NCBI GenBank assembly: GCA_964017125.1
Contig: OZ024909.1
Location: forward strand, 74,387,650 to 74,451,649
Reading direction: 5' to 3'
DNA: 64,000 nt
Source of the DNA: Flabesymbios commensalis
Taxonomy: Eukaryota > Annelida > Polychaeta > Terebellida > Flabelligeridae
Within the stretch, counting starts at the first letter, position 1, and each line of letters starts with the position of its first letter. Made by a program: the position numbers and the translations under genes. Below the pieces are notes generated by a model. It was not told the origin of the DNA and made no database searches. It saw nothing but the letters and a program-made list of their open reading frames with translations. Below, piece by piece: positions 11,993 through 22,652 of the stretch.

Positions 11993-12640
11993 TTCAAGTA
12001 GTAGTAGTAAATCTTTGCTTTACGTCACTTTTCGGCACAAAAGGTATTTTAAGTGACATTGCAATACGATACAAAGGTTGTAGGTAATTGATGAGATGAA
12101 TGATGTACAGATGATGATGTGAGGGTGGGGGTGATAGGGCATGGTGGGTTATTGAGAGCGTTTTCCTTCGCTCGCCCGATAAGGGGTATTGGGCATGGGA
12201 TATACCCCCAGACATGCCCAGACGGCCGGAGACTTGAGTTTTCCCTGTGCAATTTAAAGCTGAAACATCCTTGGGTCGGATAGTCCCCAGAGTAACAATA
12301 GGAAGGATAACTCCCTCTGGGTAACTCCATTCATCCCACGTGAGAGACCTAATGTCAAACACGCTATTGCCGGTTATTTAAGGCTACCACAGCCTACATC
12401 AGCGCCAGCACTGATGCGGGTGCTGCATTGGCTCCGCTGTTGAGCGGAGGAACCAGGGTATGCCACTGGCAATCTGCCCGAAGATTATGGCCAGATGCGA
12501 GGAGGCTGCAGCTGCCCTGGGATGATTGCTGTATACTAGTGCTTCCGTACAATGCCGTACACAGCATCCAACAGACGAAACAGATCCCTAATGACCCTCC
12601 CCGGATGGGGGCGAAAAGTACTACTACTAGCAATCATCCG
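11993..12640 (-). mobile_element. Dispersed repeat, longest copy, with AGT triplets at both ends
   Basis: Left end AAGTAGTAGTAGTAAATCTT then GCTTTACGTCACTTTTCGGC; right end CCGGATGGGGGCGAAAAGTA then CTACTACTAG, so AGTAGTAGTA and CTTTTCG occur at both ends in opposite orientation. The core matches 3630-4035. Read on the minus strand the last bases, GACGTAAAGCAAAGATT plus an ACT run, resemble a SINE/LINE 3' end with a microsatellite tail. Whether it is a retroposon or an inverted-repeat element is open. Confidence 0.6.
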
Positions 12641-12664
12641 AGTACCCCGTGAAGTCATCAAAAA

Positions 12665-12785
12665 GGTCTTAGTTAGCTATTTATGATTCATTTGATTAGC
12701 TATGTCATTGGTCTACGGCCACTAGAGATACTGACGTCAGATTCTGACGTCTAAAGTCGGTCCCCGTACTGTGAGGGATAATTCG
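12665..12785. mobile_element. Dispersed MITE (AACCCTTACAGTG family), partial copy
   Basis: Contains TTAGTTAGCT, TTCATTTGATTAGCTATG, GGTCTACGGCC and TCAGATTCTGACGTC, in the same order as the reverse of the intronic copies at 41126-41408 and 42685-42935. Confidence 0.6.
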
Positions 12786-12789
12786 AAGC

Positions 12790-13690
12790 TTTAGCTTTGG
12801 AAACAGCCCATGTCAGACATGTAGACAAGGGAGGGGTGATGATAATATGAATATTAATCAGCGGCAGTGAATGACGTCAGCAGTACCGAAGTCACAATGC
12901 ATTTAGTCACACTCGGGTCAACTGTTGGAAGTCGATGTGATTTGTAGGGTGTATATGCACAGCAATGATCCAAGGGGTTTGCCACACCAAGCGTAGTGGT
13001 TGTAGATTCATGAATATAGCACATAAGGAAAAGGCATGAAACGTTTGCAAACGGCTCTTCAATCTTGTCATCAGCAGCATACAAGTACAAAAAAATAAAG
13101 CCTTAGGTATACTGAGCAAGACACACAAACTTTTTAAATATTTGCTATAATTACATAAATATGAAGACTATAACTATATACCTTTCAAATTTATATATCT
13201 TTCAAATTTTATTGATTATCGGCACAGCAAAGGAACGTAGAATGCTTGTGTAGGCATATATTGAAAAGAAATTTATCGCTGATCAAATGATGATGATCAA
13301 ATTATTTTGAAGGAACAGTAAAATCAAGACATAATCAAGCAACTGTTGTCTCCTTTATCATGGTATCTTCACAGTTGAATGTATTGCAGTAAAGGCTATC
13401 TGTTGAGTTGCCATCAGTCCAGCAGTCCCCATTGTGACGGTTATATAGCTCTCTCGTCAAATTTGTTGTATTCAGGGTTAAAGAAGGAAGCTATTTTTTC
13501 TATGTTCACTCGTAATCATAGTAACGTTCAGTATTGTGTCACTGATAAAGATTACAATTTCAAATCTGTGTCTGGAGGGCGTTCTCCTGGTCCAGTTTAT
13601 CCATAGCATAGATTTTTAATGCTATCAGTATGGTCTCTGGTCTCATGAATGTAATTTTCTTTATTCTGATGAAAACGAGACCTACTAGGC
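12790..13690. other. No gene seen
   Basis: 12820-12960 is weakly similar to the insertion at 662-932 (GGGGTGATGATAATATGAAT, GAATGACGTCAGC). The rest is unique-looking. Confidence 0.4.
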
Positions 13691-14320
13691 AAAACGAGAT
13701 GATCATGTAAAATAGAAAGAGTTGTTCGGAAACGAACAGGAAAGCAGCCTTCCGCTACCGCCAGTCGGCCTTTTAAATTTGATATAGATCAGCAAACTTT
13801 GTCAAGGTAATTGACAGTTTATTTTATTACTGTACCTATCATGCAAGGATTCCGACACAATGAGCAAAATTGAAATAAAAGGGCCATCAGTCGGCCATTT
13901 TTTTATTTTATATCTGCAAATTTGTCATGTGTTGTCCTTGTGTAACACCGGACACTTAATTTCCTATTAAATATCCAGCTATCATGCAAGGTCTCTGAGG
14001 AAGCGAACAAAATTAAAACGAAATGTCTGGCAATCGACCATTTTAGATTTTGTATTTGCAAAAATTGTTCTGTGTTGTCCTTGTGTAACACCGGTCATTT
14101 TATTTTATATTACCGCTTTAGCTATCATGCAAGATTTCTGGAATAATGAAAAAAACTAATAAAAAATGGCCGCCATTTTGAATTTTATTTTTGTCATTGG
14201 TTATCGTCGTGCGAGACCTAATTTTGTTTTATACCCATGGTTCAGCTATTTTGCAATGCTTTGACCTAAAGTAAATTTAACATAATTACTCAAAATAAAA
14301 ATGGCTGCTGTGCGACCTTT
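13690..14320. repeat. 143-bp tandem repeat, about four diverged units
   Basis: TATCATGCAAG starts at 13837, 13980 and 14123, with a decayed fourth at 14247. Each unit also has AAAATGGCCGCCATTTTGAA or a variant and TGTTGTCCTTGTGTAACACC. The inverted core GGCCGCCATTTT resembles the words in the array at 34.4-35.8 kb and in the 362-bp repeat at 1-1000. Confidence 0.75.
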
Positions 14321-14510
14321 CGAAATTGTTTGCACCAAAAAATTAACCAGCCTGACATGGTTGAGTAATTTTGCCAAATCAAAATTAGATCTGATGGATG
14401 GAAACTTTTTTCTTGATAGCCGATATCAAACCTTGGTTCACAGCTTAACCCTCAAAGCACTGAGGTTTAGAATTTTTCTTTTTGATTGATTTAAAGCAGT
14501 GTCGATCTTT

Positions 14511-14576
14511 ATTTTTCCTTGAAGTTGTGTGGCAGAAACGCGGCCCACAACTTAAAATGGGCAAAAGTTACATGAA
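14511..14576. repeat. Short hairpin repeat, CTTGAAGTTGTG family
   Basis: CCTTGAAGTTGTGTGGCAG pairs with GCGGCCCACAACTTAAAATG around a short loop. See the better copies at 42495, 49158 and 49299. Confidence 0.6.
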
Positions 14577-14817
14577 TCAAAACATATGCTAATCAGCAAA
14601 TTAAATACTCATTTTCCACCCCATTTATATAATTAGCTAGAAAAGGTTGTTATATCGAACATGTGCGTCTCCTGCAGCAGTGGATAATATTAAAGAATGA
14701 TTCAACTGCAAGACGCGCATGCCTGGGACGGTCAAATGTAGGCCAACAGTAGCCTATTGAGTACAGATTGACGGCATTAATATAGCCACTGAACTGATTA
14801 CAAGATACTACTTAAAC

Positions 14818-15031
14818 GGGACATTGATCCAATGCTGTTTTAATGCTAGGCCAACGTCTGCGACGCTGGCCCAACATTGAACCAACATTGAATAAATGTA
14901 CAATGTTTGAGAGAAAGTCCGCCTGCCCAGCAAACACAAGACATTTGTATAACATTTATACAACGTCGGCCCAACATCTTCGACGTTGGTACAACATTGC
15001 ATAGTCATACAAATGTTTTGTGTTAACTGGG
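14818..15031. mobile_element. CCCAGCAAACAC hairpin MITE: one decayed and one whole copy
   Basis: 14818-14900 is a decayed copy (GACATTGATCCAATGCTG, GCCAACGTCTGCGACGCTGG). 14936-15031 is bounded by CCCAGCAAACACAAGACATT and ATGTTTTGTGTTAACTGGG, with the core CAACGTCGGCCCAACATCTT then CGACGTTGG. Confidence 0.8.
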
Positions 15032-15039
15032 CATGTCAA

Positions 15040-16655
15040 TACAAGCTTGGGTCAAGCAGTTTCAACATCCCCGCAGTAATACAGTCAGTTTGTTTGCAAG
15101 CAAGCGACCAAGTAGGGGTAAGGGCCAATATCTTTGAATTATAAACTCATAGATGTCGCTCAAGTATATATGAACTTGCTGTTATTTGAGAACTTGCTCT
15201 TAATGAGGCTTTAAGTATGAAACGCTTATTTAGTATTATTATGGAATAGGGACTTGGCCTACCCACGGGCACTATTGCCTTCTGGGGGACCCTTGTCCCG
15301 TGAATTTTAACAGTTGACTACACCTTTAAAGATGGTCTGCAAAACCAAGTGCAATAGAATGGCCTCACTCTGGAGGAGCTGCCTACGTCATATCTGTATT
15401 CCATGTGCCAGGTAAGTATGCTTGATTACGGCGAAAATCACCGGCACTCGCCTGAATGTGTGGAAACAAAGTTACTGTGTTTTTTTTTAGTATGGTTCAT
15501 CGCAGCCAAGAAAACACGTTGCATTTGCGCTTTTAATATAGACACAGCTCAATAAACGATCGACTGGCACTTGGGTGACAGAATCTTTTGAAAGAGTGTT
15601 TGAAGGTGGGCTAGGCCATATTGCCAATTCCGTCACACATATTACATGTTAGCAATTGTGAACACATACAAATAAATTCAGCAAAAAAAACAATTATTTT
15701 CTGAGAAATGTAGGCTACATATCTTTCTAATAAGGCTTCTAAAGAATAATTTGCAATACAAAATTATAGTTCTGAGACACTTTGTAAATTAATTCATAGA
15801 TTATAGCAACAGTTATACATTTTCAGCAGTCAGATATTACCAATTTTATTGTAGGCTATTGCACAGAGTTAATTGTTGGCAAACAATTAAAAATATCGAG
15901 CAAATACAATTAAAGGTTGAAAATAGTAGTGGAAGGTGTGCAGAAAGAGAATGATGCACACCTAGTATTATTGAGCATTTGCAGCCATTCAAGATGGCAA
16001 CCGGCGCAAAGTCCCATTTTAGATTTTCAGTAAAGTGCCCGATTTTCATTTGTACTACATCATTTTAAGTAGTTTCGTATTGTAGTCAGTGAATTCATCG
16101 AGACTACTCCCCAAACAATTTTTAACGAAGATTAACCCTTTTAGACAAGAGGCTTTTGTCAGCGAAGACCAGGGTCGCTCTATATAACGTCAATTGGAAC
16201 AAAATTATCATTCATATAATTATCAATTTGATATTTATTGTGATGAATTTGTAAAAATAGGCTACAGTCAAAATGGTAATATTACGATTGTTGGTAATTT
16301 ATTTTGTGTTCTAAGTTATTAAAGATGGCACCAAAGATGACCACCAACGCATAGTCAAATTTAAGAAATTGGGTTAACTGGTTAATTGTAGCTCAATTTC
16401 TTTTCGGATATTGTGAAAGTGGTTTTGAAGGTGGCCAGTGATGGTCATTTTAATTTGTTTGCGGGCACGAGGAGAGCAGGTGTTATTTTTTCTAAATGAC
16501 GTCAAATTCACTGTAAAACATTATTATGCTTTTAATATTAGCCCACTTCAATTTAACTCAACCCGAGATCATTACATAATCACAATAATTGTGGTGCACA
16601 ATGCGTACTTTTAAACGACGTAATATAAACACACATTAAAAGACTAATATATTAA
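15040..16655. other. No gene seen
   Basis: No conserved frame or repeat family recognised. GATGGC words occur near 15993 and 16324 without clear structure. Confidence 0.5.
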
Positions 16656-16658
16656 GGT

Positions 16659-17394
16659 GACAGAGCAGTATTGCCTAACCTACCGTGGAGTAAAACCTAC
16701 TATACCCGGTAGTTTATCACTGCCCGGTACCGGGGCCCGGTATCACCAGGAAGCGGGGGTTTTTACTCCCCGGTCTACTATTACAGGTTGCTGGAAGTAA
16801 TATTGTAAATAAAGAATAAATTAAATACATTAATATTACAAATATGTACACTAGGCTTATATGTACGTTGATCGTTATTCATTTCTACTCAATAGACAAG
16901 CAATTGTGTTGGCTATCAATAGTTTGAACATATATTCGTAAGGATTTGGGGTGTAAGAGAATAACTACACATACAAATCGTTAATGGTACATACAACTTG
17001 TCTAGTGTAATGTTCCCTATATTCTTGCGCCGAACACGTGTTTTTTCTACCAGTCACTTGGAAGTAGGTGGGGGTTCACAGGTCTCTAAAATAGCTCAGG
17101 GGATTTTCAGCTAATTTATGCATGAGATATCAAAAACTTGAATATCTAAAGAGTTGATAAATATGTTATCTATAATTTGGTAGGTTTTGCAGCTCACAAT
17201 ATGGTATAATGCGAAGTATATGTGTCATATTAAGTGACCCGGAATGTCTAAAATGTGTAATCAAAGAGCACTACTTCCGCCGTGGTGTAATACAGCACCG
17301 GGGAGTAATAACCACCCGCTTCCTGACGATATTGGCAGTAATAACCTACCGGGCAGTTTTTACTCCACGGTAGGTTATAAAATACTTCTCTGTC
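16659..17394. mobile_element. Non-autonomous DNA element with long terminal inverted repeats
   Basis: GACAGAGCAGTATTGCCTAA...CCTACCGTGGAGTAAAA on the left is the inverse of TTTTTACTCCACGGTAGG...AATACTTCTCTGTC on the right. The inverted repeats reach about 150 bp, with CCAGGAAGCGGG / CCCGCTTCCTGACG and TACTCCCCGGT / ACCGGGGAGTA inside. The 430-bp middle has no coding capacity. The GC-rich arms contrast with the AT-rich middle. The target duplication is unclear. Confidence 0.85.
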
Positions 17395-18264
17395 ATCTGT
17401 ATACAAGCTTATTCCACATTGGAATTTTTAATGTTATTTTATGGTCATATCTTCCACATGGATATCACGTTCTGACATGTAGATAGATATACTGTTTATA
17501 ATATTATTAGACATAGCTTTTCTAATGTGAATTACTTGTATTTTTATATTAACATACAGTTTGATACATTACTTTATTTCACAATATTCCATTGGTATAT
17601 TGAAGTGGACTAGTTGCATTCCTAATCAATGTGAATATAAAGTGTAGTTTGGGACATGGTTTCACTTACCTCTATTCCATGTGGATGTTTTGGCATGGAT
17701 TATGCGTGTATCCTACCTGTTATACTGTATGTGGAGATCACTTGCAGTCGAGATGTGATTTTCTATATAAGCGCTTTAATTTAGTAATATTAAATTGTAT
17801 ATTAGAGAAGTTAAGTATCTCATGACGATAGACAATTGCGAGAAGTATAATTTTCAGCCATTTGAAGTTATGTATCACGGGAGCAAGGGAAAGCTTCAAA
17901 TGACGGAAAATTTATATGTGACCCATCTGCACAAAACATTTGCATCACGCAGGCCTATTTTTTTCGATATCGTCAGGAATTATCTTTATTTAAGCGGAAG
18001 TTGAAAATGATTGTAAAAGAAAGAACTAAAAGTCCTTAAAACGGAGTTTTCAATCGCGAACGTTTTATTATCGTAAAAAACATTGCAAAAAATCTGGCTC
18101 TAGGATGAAAGTTCTTTAACGCTGAAATATCATTGAACCAACATAGGATATAGGCCTACAGCAAGTGTCTGCTCAGTTGTCAGTTTCTTCTGGTTTTTTA
18201 TTGTTAGCCTGAGTGGTGAAAAACAAATTACAGCAAAAGCAACGGTTACACTAAAAGACCCATG
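17395..18264. other. No gene seen
   Basis: AT-rich, with short open frames that resemble nothing known. Confidence 0.5.
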
Positions 18265-18625
18265 CCACCACATACCAGCGCATACCAACGAAAAGACGGG
18301 GTAGACGACATAGGAACCATATATTTGAGTCTATCGAATTTAGTACATCACACGGAGTGTATATACCGAATTTTGTGAACAAATATTAATTATAACTTGC
18401 CTAATTCGGCATTTTACAGTCCGTCCATGAGCGCTATGCGTTGCAATGTATTATCAATGGGCGGTAAGCATACCAGCGCATACCAACTAAAAGACGCTGT
18501 AGACGATATAGGAGCTATATATTTGATAGTCTATTTAGTACATCCTACGGAGTGTATATACCAAATTTTGTAAATAAAATATTAGTTTTAATAATAAGCG
18601 CTATGCATTGCAATGTATTATATTC
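18265..18625. repeat. Tandem duplication, about 198-bp period
   Basis: CATACCAGCGCATACCAAC starts at 18271 and 18469, followed in both by AAAAGAC, GTAGACGA, a CATACGGAGTGTATATACC-like word and GAGCGCTATGC. A reverse relative may lie near 20430-20510 (GGTGGCATGCGTTGGTAT). Confidence 0.75.
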
Positions 18626-19119
18626 TGTGGAGGAGGATTTTCAAAGTAGACTCACCACTGCGTAATTTATGTTGTTATTTTGCTGCCCGATATATTGGGC
18701 ATGGTGTAGTATTCCCTCAAACTTTGGCAGCTAACATAATTCAAATGGGTGCTCCGCTTATGTTGAACGCATTTAATTGTAAGCGCCAGACAAAATGTAG
18801 CCAAAGACAAAAGGTGTTGTGGACACGCTCAGGGTACTATATTACATAGTAATGACTTTACCCTTAAGCACTCCAGGCCTAGTCACACTTCTTACTAGAT
18901 TTTAAGATATTTCATTATGACAACTGACAACTCTATATTGTATTTTAGTATATTTGCATTTCGATACTGCTATAATATGTTGTATATGTATGTTTTATTT
19001 CTCCATCTATGGAGGTGCAATAAATAATTATCAGTGCCCGTAGTCTATATCTCCCTCACCTGGTGTCACTTAGCTGGCTAGGTGGCTCAGAGCAAGGAGG
19101 TTATAGGGACCATATAACT
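18626..19119. other. No gene seen
   Basis: No conserved frame or repeat. Confidence 0.45.
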
Positions 19120-19251
19120 CAGGCTCAGGGGCCGTATTCTCGTACAAGTTACGATATATCGTAGGCTTCTGATTGGTCGAGATGGCCATCTCGACCAATC
19201 AGAAGCCTACGATATATCGTAACTTGTACGAGAATACGGGCCCAGAGCTAT
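19120..19251. mobile_element. Near-perfect 130-bp palindrome (hairpin MITE)
   Basis: Centred between 19185 and 19186 in GATGGCCATC. Each arm is 50 bases with no mismatch (19136-19235): outward from the centre CCATCTCGACCAATCAGAAG, then CCTACGATATATCGTAACTT, then GTACGAGAAT. One mismatch follows, then GGGCCC-like ends. Perfect arms with no loop suggest a recent insertion or ongoing arm correction. Confidence 0.92.
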
Positions 19252-20127
19252 AACCCTTTCACCGCTGAATAATCTAACGAATCCGAATGCTGTTATTGAT
19301 CAATGCTGACAGTTCACATTTTATTTTGTTAAAAAGTTACAACCATGTTTGAATCGGGTTTTTAATGGATATATTTTTTATATGCGGTGCAGCTAACACT
19401 TAGCACACCCTTGGCTTTACAAGGTACATCAGTAATTAGCAGGTGAAGTCAGTGTTGTCAGGTGTGATAACCATCCTAATGCAAATTCTTAACTTCTTGG
19501 TCGTACGGACATGTAATAAATATCACCAGAAAACGTATTCATTACTGAAAATAATGATATAAATTATAGTATGATAGAACACAAACTCGTAAAGTTATTC
19601 ATTTGGAAGCCGGTAGACATGCTGCTAATTTGCAATGATACGAAGTTCAGCTATGTTAAATCACCATCTCTGAATACTAAGAGATTTGAATCGTCTGTTT
19701 TATCCTATTATCAGATTATGCACTGTATACTATAATGTGCTGTTCATTCACAATTCATCAAAACCATAAATATACACATAAACATATACACATACACCGT
19801 GACGTACGTGTTCGCACAAAAATGCCTTCAATTTGACATCACCCATTTATTAAATAATTATCCATTAAATATCATTAATAAAATAACTGTACAACTCATA
19901 GTTTGTATGGTTTTGCATTTTATATCAATTTATATCTTTTGGACAAATACTCTTTTGTTAGGCCCCTATGTATGTAATCATTTTTAATTCACATATATAT
20001 ATTTACAGTGTTTAATAATGTATGTGTATAACATTATTATTATTGCTACAAATTGTTTTGTACTGCTGATACTTACATGTCCGGCCACATACACTACATG
20101 ATATAGGCCTACAGCATATACACATAT
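19252..20127. other. No gene seen
   Basis: AT-rich unique-looking sequence. Confidence 0.45.
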
Positions 20128-20233
20128 CCCAGTAGACACAAGACGTTTAATCAATGTTGGCTTTACATTAGTCCAACGCCTAAGACAATGGACCAGCGTT
20201 AAAACAACATTGACTTAACGTCGTGTGTCTGCA
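20128..20233. mobile_element. CCCAGCAAACAC-family hairpin MITE copy
   Basis: Left end CCCAGTAGACACAAGACGTT, right end GACTTAACGTCGTGTGTCTG, inner arms AATCAATGTTGGC and ACCAGCGTTAAAACAACATT. Both tips are diverged. Confidence 0.75.
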
Positions 20234-20299
20234 TATATTTAAGGCGTAGCCCAACATTCATTAGTCTGATTGTGACCTTGATAACCAGCGCTGATGGTA

Positions 20300-21969
20300 C
20301 CTGACGGTTAAGGACATAAAATCTGGGAATTTTGGTCGTTTGGTGGATTGTATCTATATAAAATTTCGCAGTTAGCTTTATAACATAATATTTGAGCTAA
20401 TGATAGTGTAAATAAATATACCCGAAATATAGCTGCATCGGGTGGCATGCGTTGGTATAGGCTGGTATGCGTTGGTGTGTGTTCGCATGCGTCGTTTAGT
20501 GCTTCCCTTATCCCCCCTAAAGCACTATCCACGAAATGCTCCAAAAAATTGTCATAGAAGTTGAGTTTTTTTAGAATTTCCGCCATTCTGAAAATAGTGC
20601 AACTTGACAAGACTACATGCATGGGTCACACAATATCGAAATTTAAGTTGATTTTTGCCAACTTGCTTTTAAAAAATATATACCCAAAATAAACATGCAG
20701 CTTTCTACAGATGGTGGATCCACCACTGACTGTCATGTTATTCTTATTTGATTACTAAGAACACAAACAAAACTAAAAATAACACTTTGAAACATTTTGG
20801 AAAAAACATAAATCAGTGAAACTTTCAATCTAATTCTTAAAGTTAAGATTTGATTTCCTTGTATAAAAAAATGTTTAAAAAAAAGGCTGTTCTTATAGAA
20901 TATCTTGATTTTACCACCTGTATTAAAAAAGAAAAACAAAAAAATACATATTTATTTTTATTTTGACAGAAGCATACACAGGTTTACAAAACCATTGCTA
21001 AAATTGCTAAGATTTTCCAGCACTAAAAAGATGACAATTCTCTTTAAAACAAAGTTAACAATTGACAACAATTCTGCACCACCATGAACACTGTAGTACA
21101 AGGCATGTATATAATATCAACAGCAACTCACATTATATATCTAAAAAATGTAGTGTTATATCAGCCTTGTATTTAATTTTAGAAAATTAAAATTATTGCT
21201 CAGAAAGTGAAGTGACTCCATGATATCCTGGCTGTCCTCGCCAACAACGAACAACAATGCAATCCCCCAACCCTAGGATAATCAAAAGTTCATTTTGGTG
21301 ATTTTTAACCAGCCTCAGTATTTACATATGTTTATTCCTGGTTGAAATAATTATAGAAAAGTTGAAGGAACACACTACTATTTTATACATCTTTTATGGG
21401 GCATACCGTTAAATGCTTCATCACAGGTTATTGTTCCCATCAAGAGAGCTCTGCACTCTGGGTCAGTGTACAAGCCTACGTCAGGTACTTTTACAATTTC
21501 ATGGGTGAAAAATATTCATCAGAATTTCAGAAACTCCATGTTATTGTACTGTATGATTCAGCACTCTTAACAATTTAGTTATCTCATTTAAATTTTCACC
21601 CACTTTAAGTTGTGTCTCGCTAATGCGACCCACAACATCAAGTGGATGAAAATTACTCATATTTGTTTAATTGGGGACCATTTCAAATATTGATGTTAAA
21701 ACACTAATTTCATTTTCAATAAGTTGGATTTAAACTGCTAAAAAACGGATTGAAAACGATTGAAGTCGTGGAGTTTGAAATAACCCTTTAAGCGCTAAAC
21801 ACGACTTTTCAGGCGAGAAATACCATTTTTTTGGTAAATTTAGAGTGGCGTTTATGCAATGTTTAATATCTGAAAAGGGGGTCAGGACCCCACCTTTGGA
21901 CCCCACTGCGCTTTGTATCACTATCAGTACAACCTGCCCAGATGATTTCCCCTGCTTTATAGCGGGGAT
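20300..21969 (-). other. 3' flank and probable 3' UTR of the NCOA5-like gene
   Basis: No open frame of interest lies here. On the minus strand an AATAAA occurs at 21336-21331, about 640 bases past the stop, and more AATAAA-like words occur near 20951-20956. Either could be the polyadenylation signal, but the DNA is AT-rich and such words are expected by chance. A 65-bp GAAGTTGTG-type hairpin (21591-21655) would be in the UTR if the distal site is used. Near 20430-20510 there is sequence related in reverse to the 198-bp repeat at 18.3 kb. Confidence 0.35.
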
Positions 21970-22652
21970 TCAATATCTCTGATCTCCTTGGTAATTTGAA
22001 CCCCATGGCTGGCTGCTCATATGAGCATGAGACTGGGGAGCTCTGTCATCTACATGCTGATTCGCCTGACCACGTGAGTCGCGGTCATAACCCTGGTAAC
22101 TGTCACTCTGCTGATTATTCTGACGGTCCATCTGAGCTTGCTCTTGTTGCTGTATATGGTGCTGGATGTTGTATTGTTGTTGAGGGTTTGGTTGCTGTGG
22201 CTGCTGGTGGTGTTGTTGCTGTTGTTGTTGCTGCTGCTGCTGGTGTGGCTGCTGCTGCTGTTGCTGATGGTGATGTTGCTGCTGGTGTGATGATGCATGC
22301 TGAGATGAGTAGCTCGCCTGAGACTGTCCACCGTCACCATCAACATCAGAAGATGATATATTCTTGAGAAGACTTCCACTTGAGATAAGGTTATCCAGAG
22401 CCTTCTGTACATTAGGGTTGTCAAAGTTGATTGAAGTTGGAAGTTGACGGCTGGGGGGAGGTGATGGTGATGACTCACCATAGCTCCTATCTACGAGGGT
22501 ACGTGCCTTAGGTGCTGCCGACAGCGCTTGTTGACTCTGTACGACTGACTGCAGCTCTAACTTACCACTTTCACTCCCATTTAAAATACTCATTATTTTA
22601 TGTTGCAGTTCCTGCTGCTGCGCGGCGATGGCATTCTCCTTTGACTCTGTAA
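21970..22652 (-). CDS. NCOA5: NCOA5-like terminal exon: INFDNP block and Q/H-rich tail
   Basis: Codes for residues 463-689 and the TGA stop at 21970-21972. It carries ELQHKIMSILNG (human: ELQAKILSLFNS), INFDNPNVQKALDNLISSG (human INFDNPSVQKALDTLIQSG), a long Q/H-rich stretch made of CAG/CAA/CAC codons (about 578-640), and the end GSNYQGDQRY (human GSYQRHY). Two acceptor AGs lie six bases apart (TGTAG|TTACAG|AGTC), so the first residues may be V-T-E-S or E-S, both in frame. The CAG-rich DNA also leaves the opposite strand and another minus frame open; those are shadows. Confidence 0.95.

Noticed and set aside
21996-22481. Plus-strand 123-codon frame and second minus-strand 143-codon frame over the last exon
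   Set aside because: By-products of the CAG/CAA-rich tail coding sequence.
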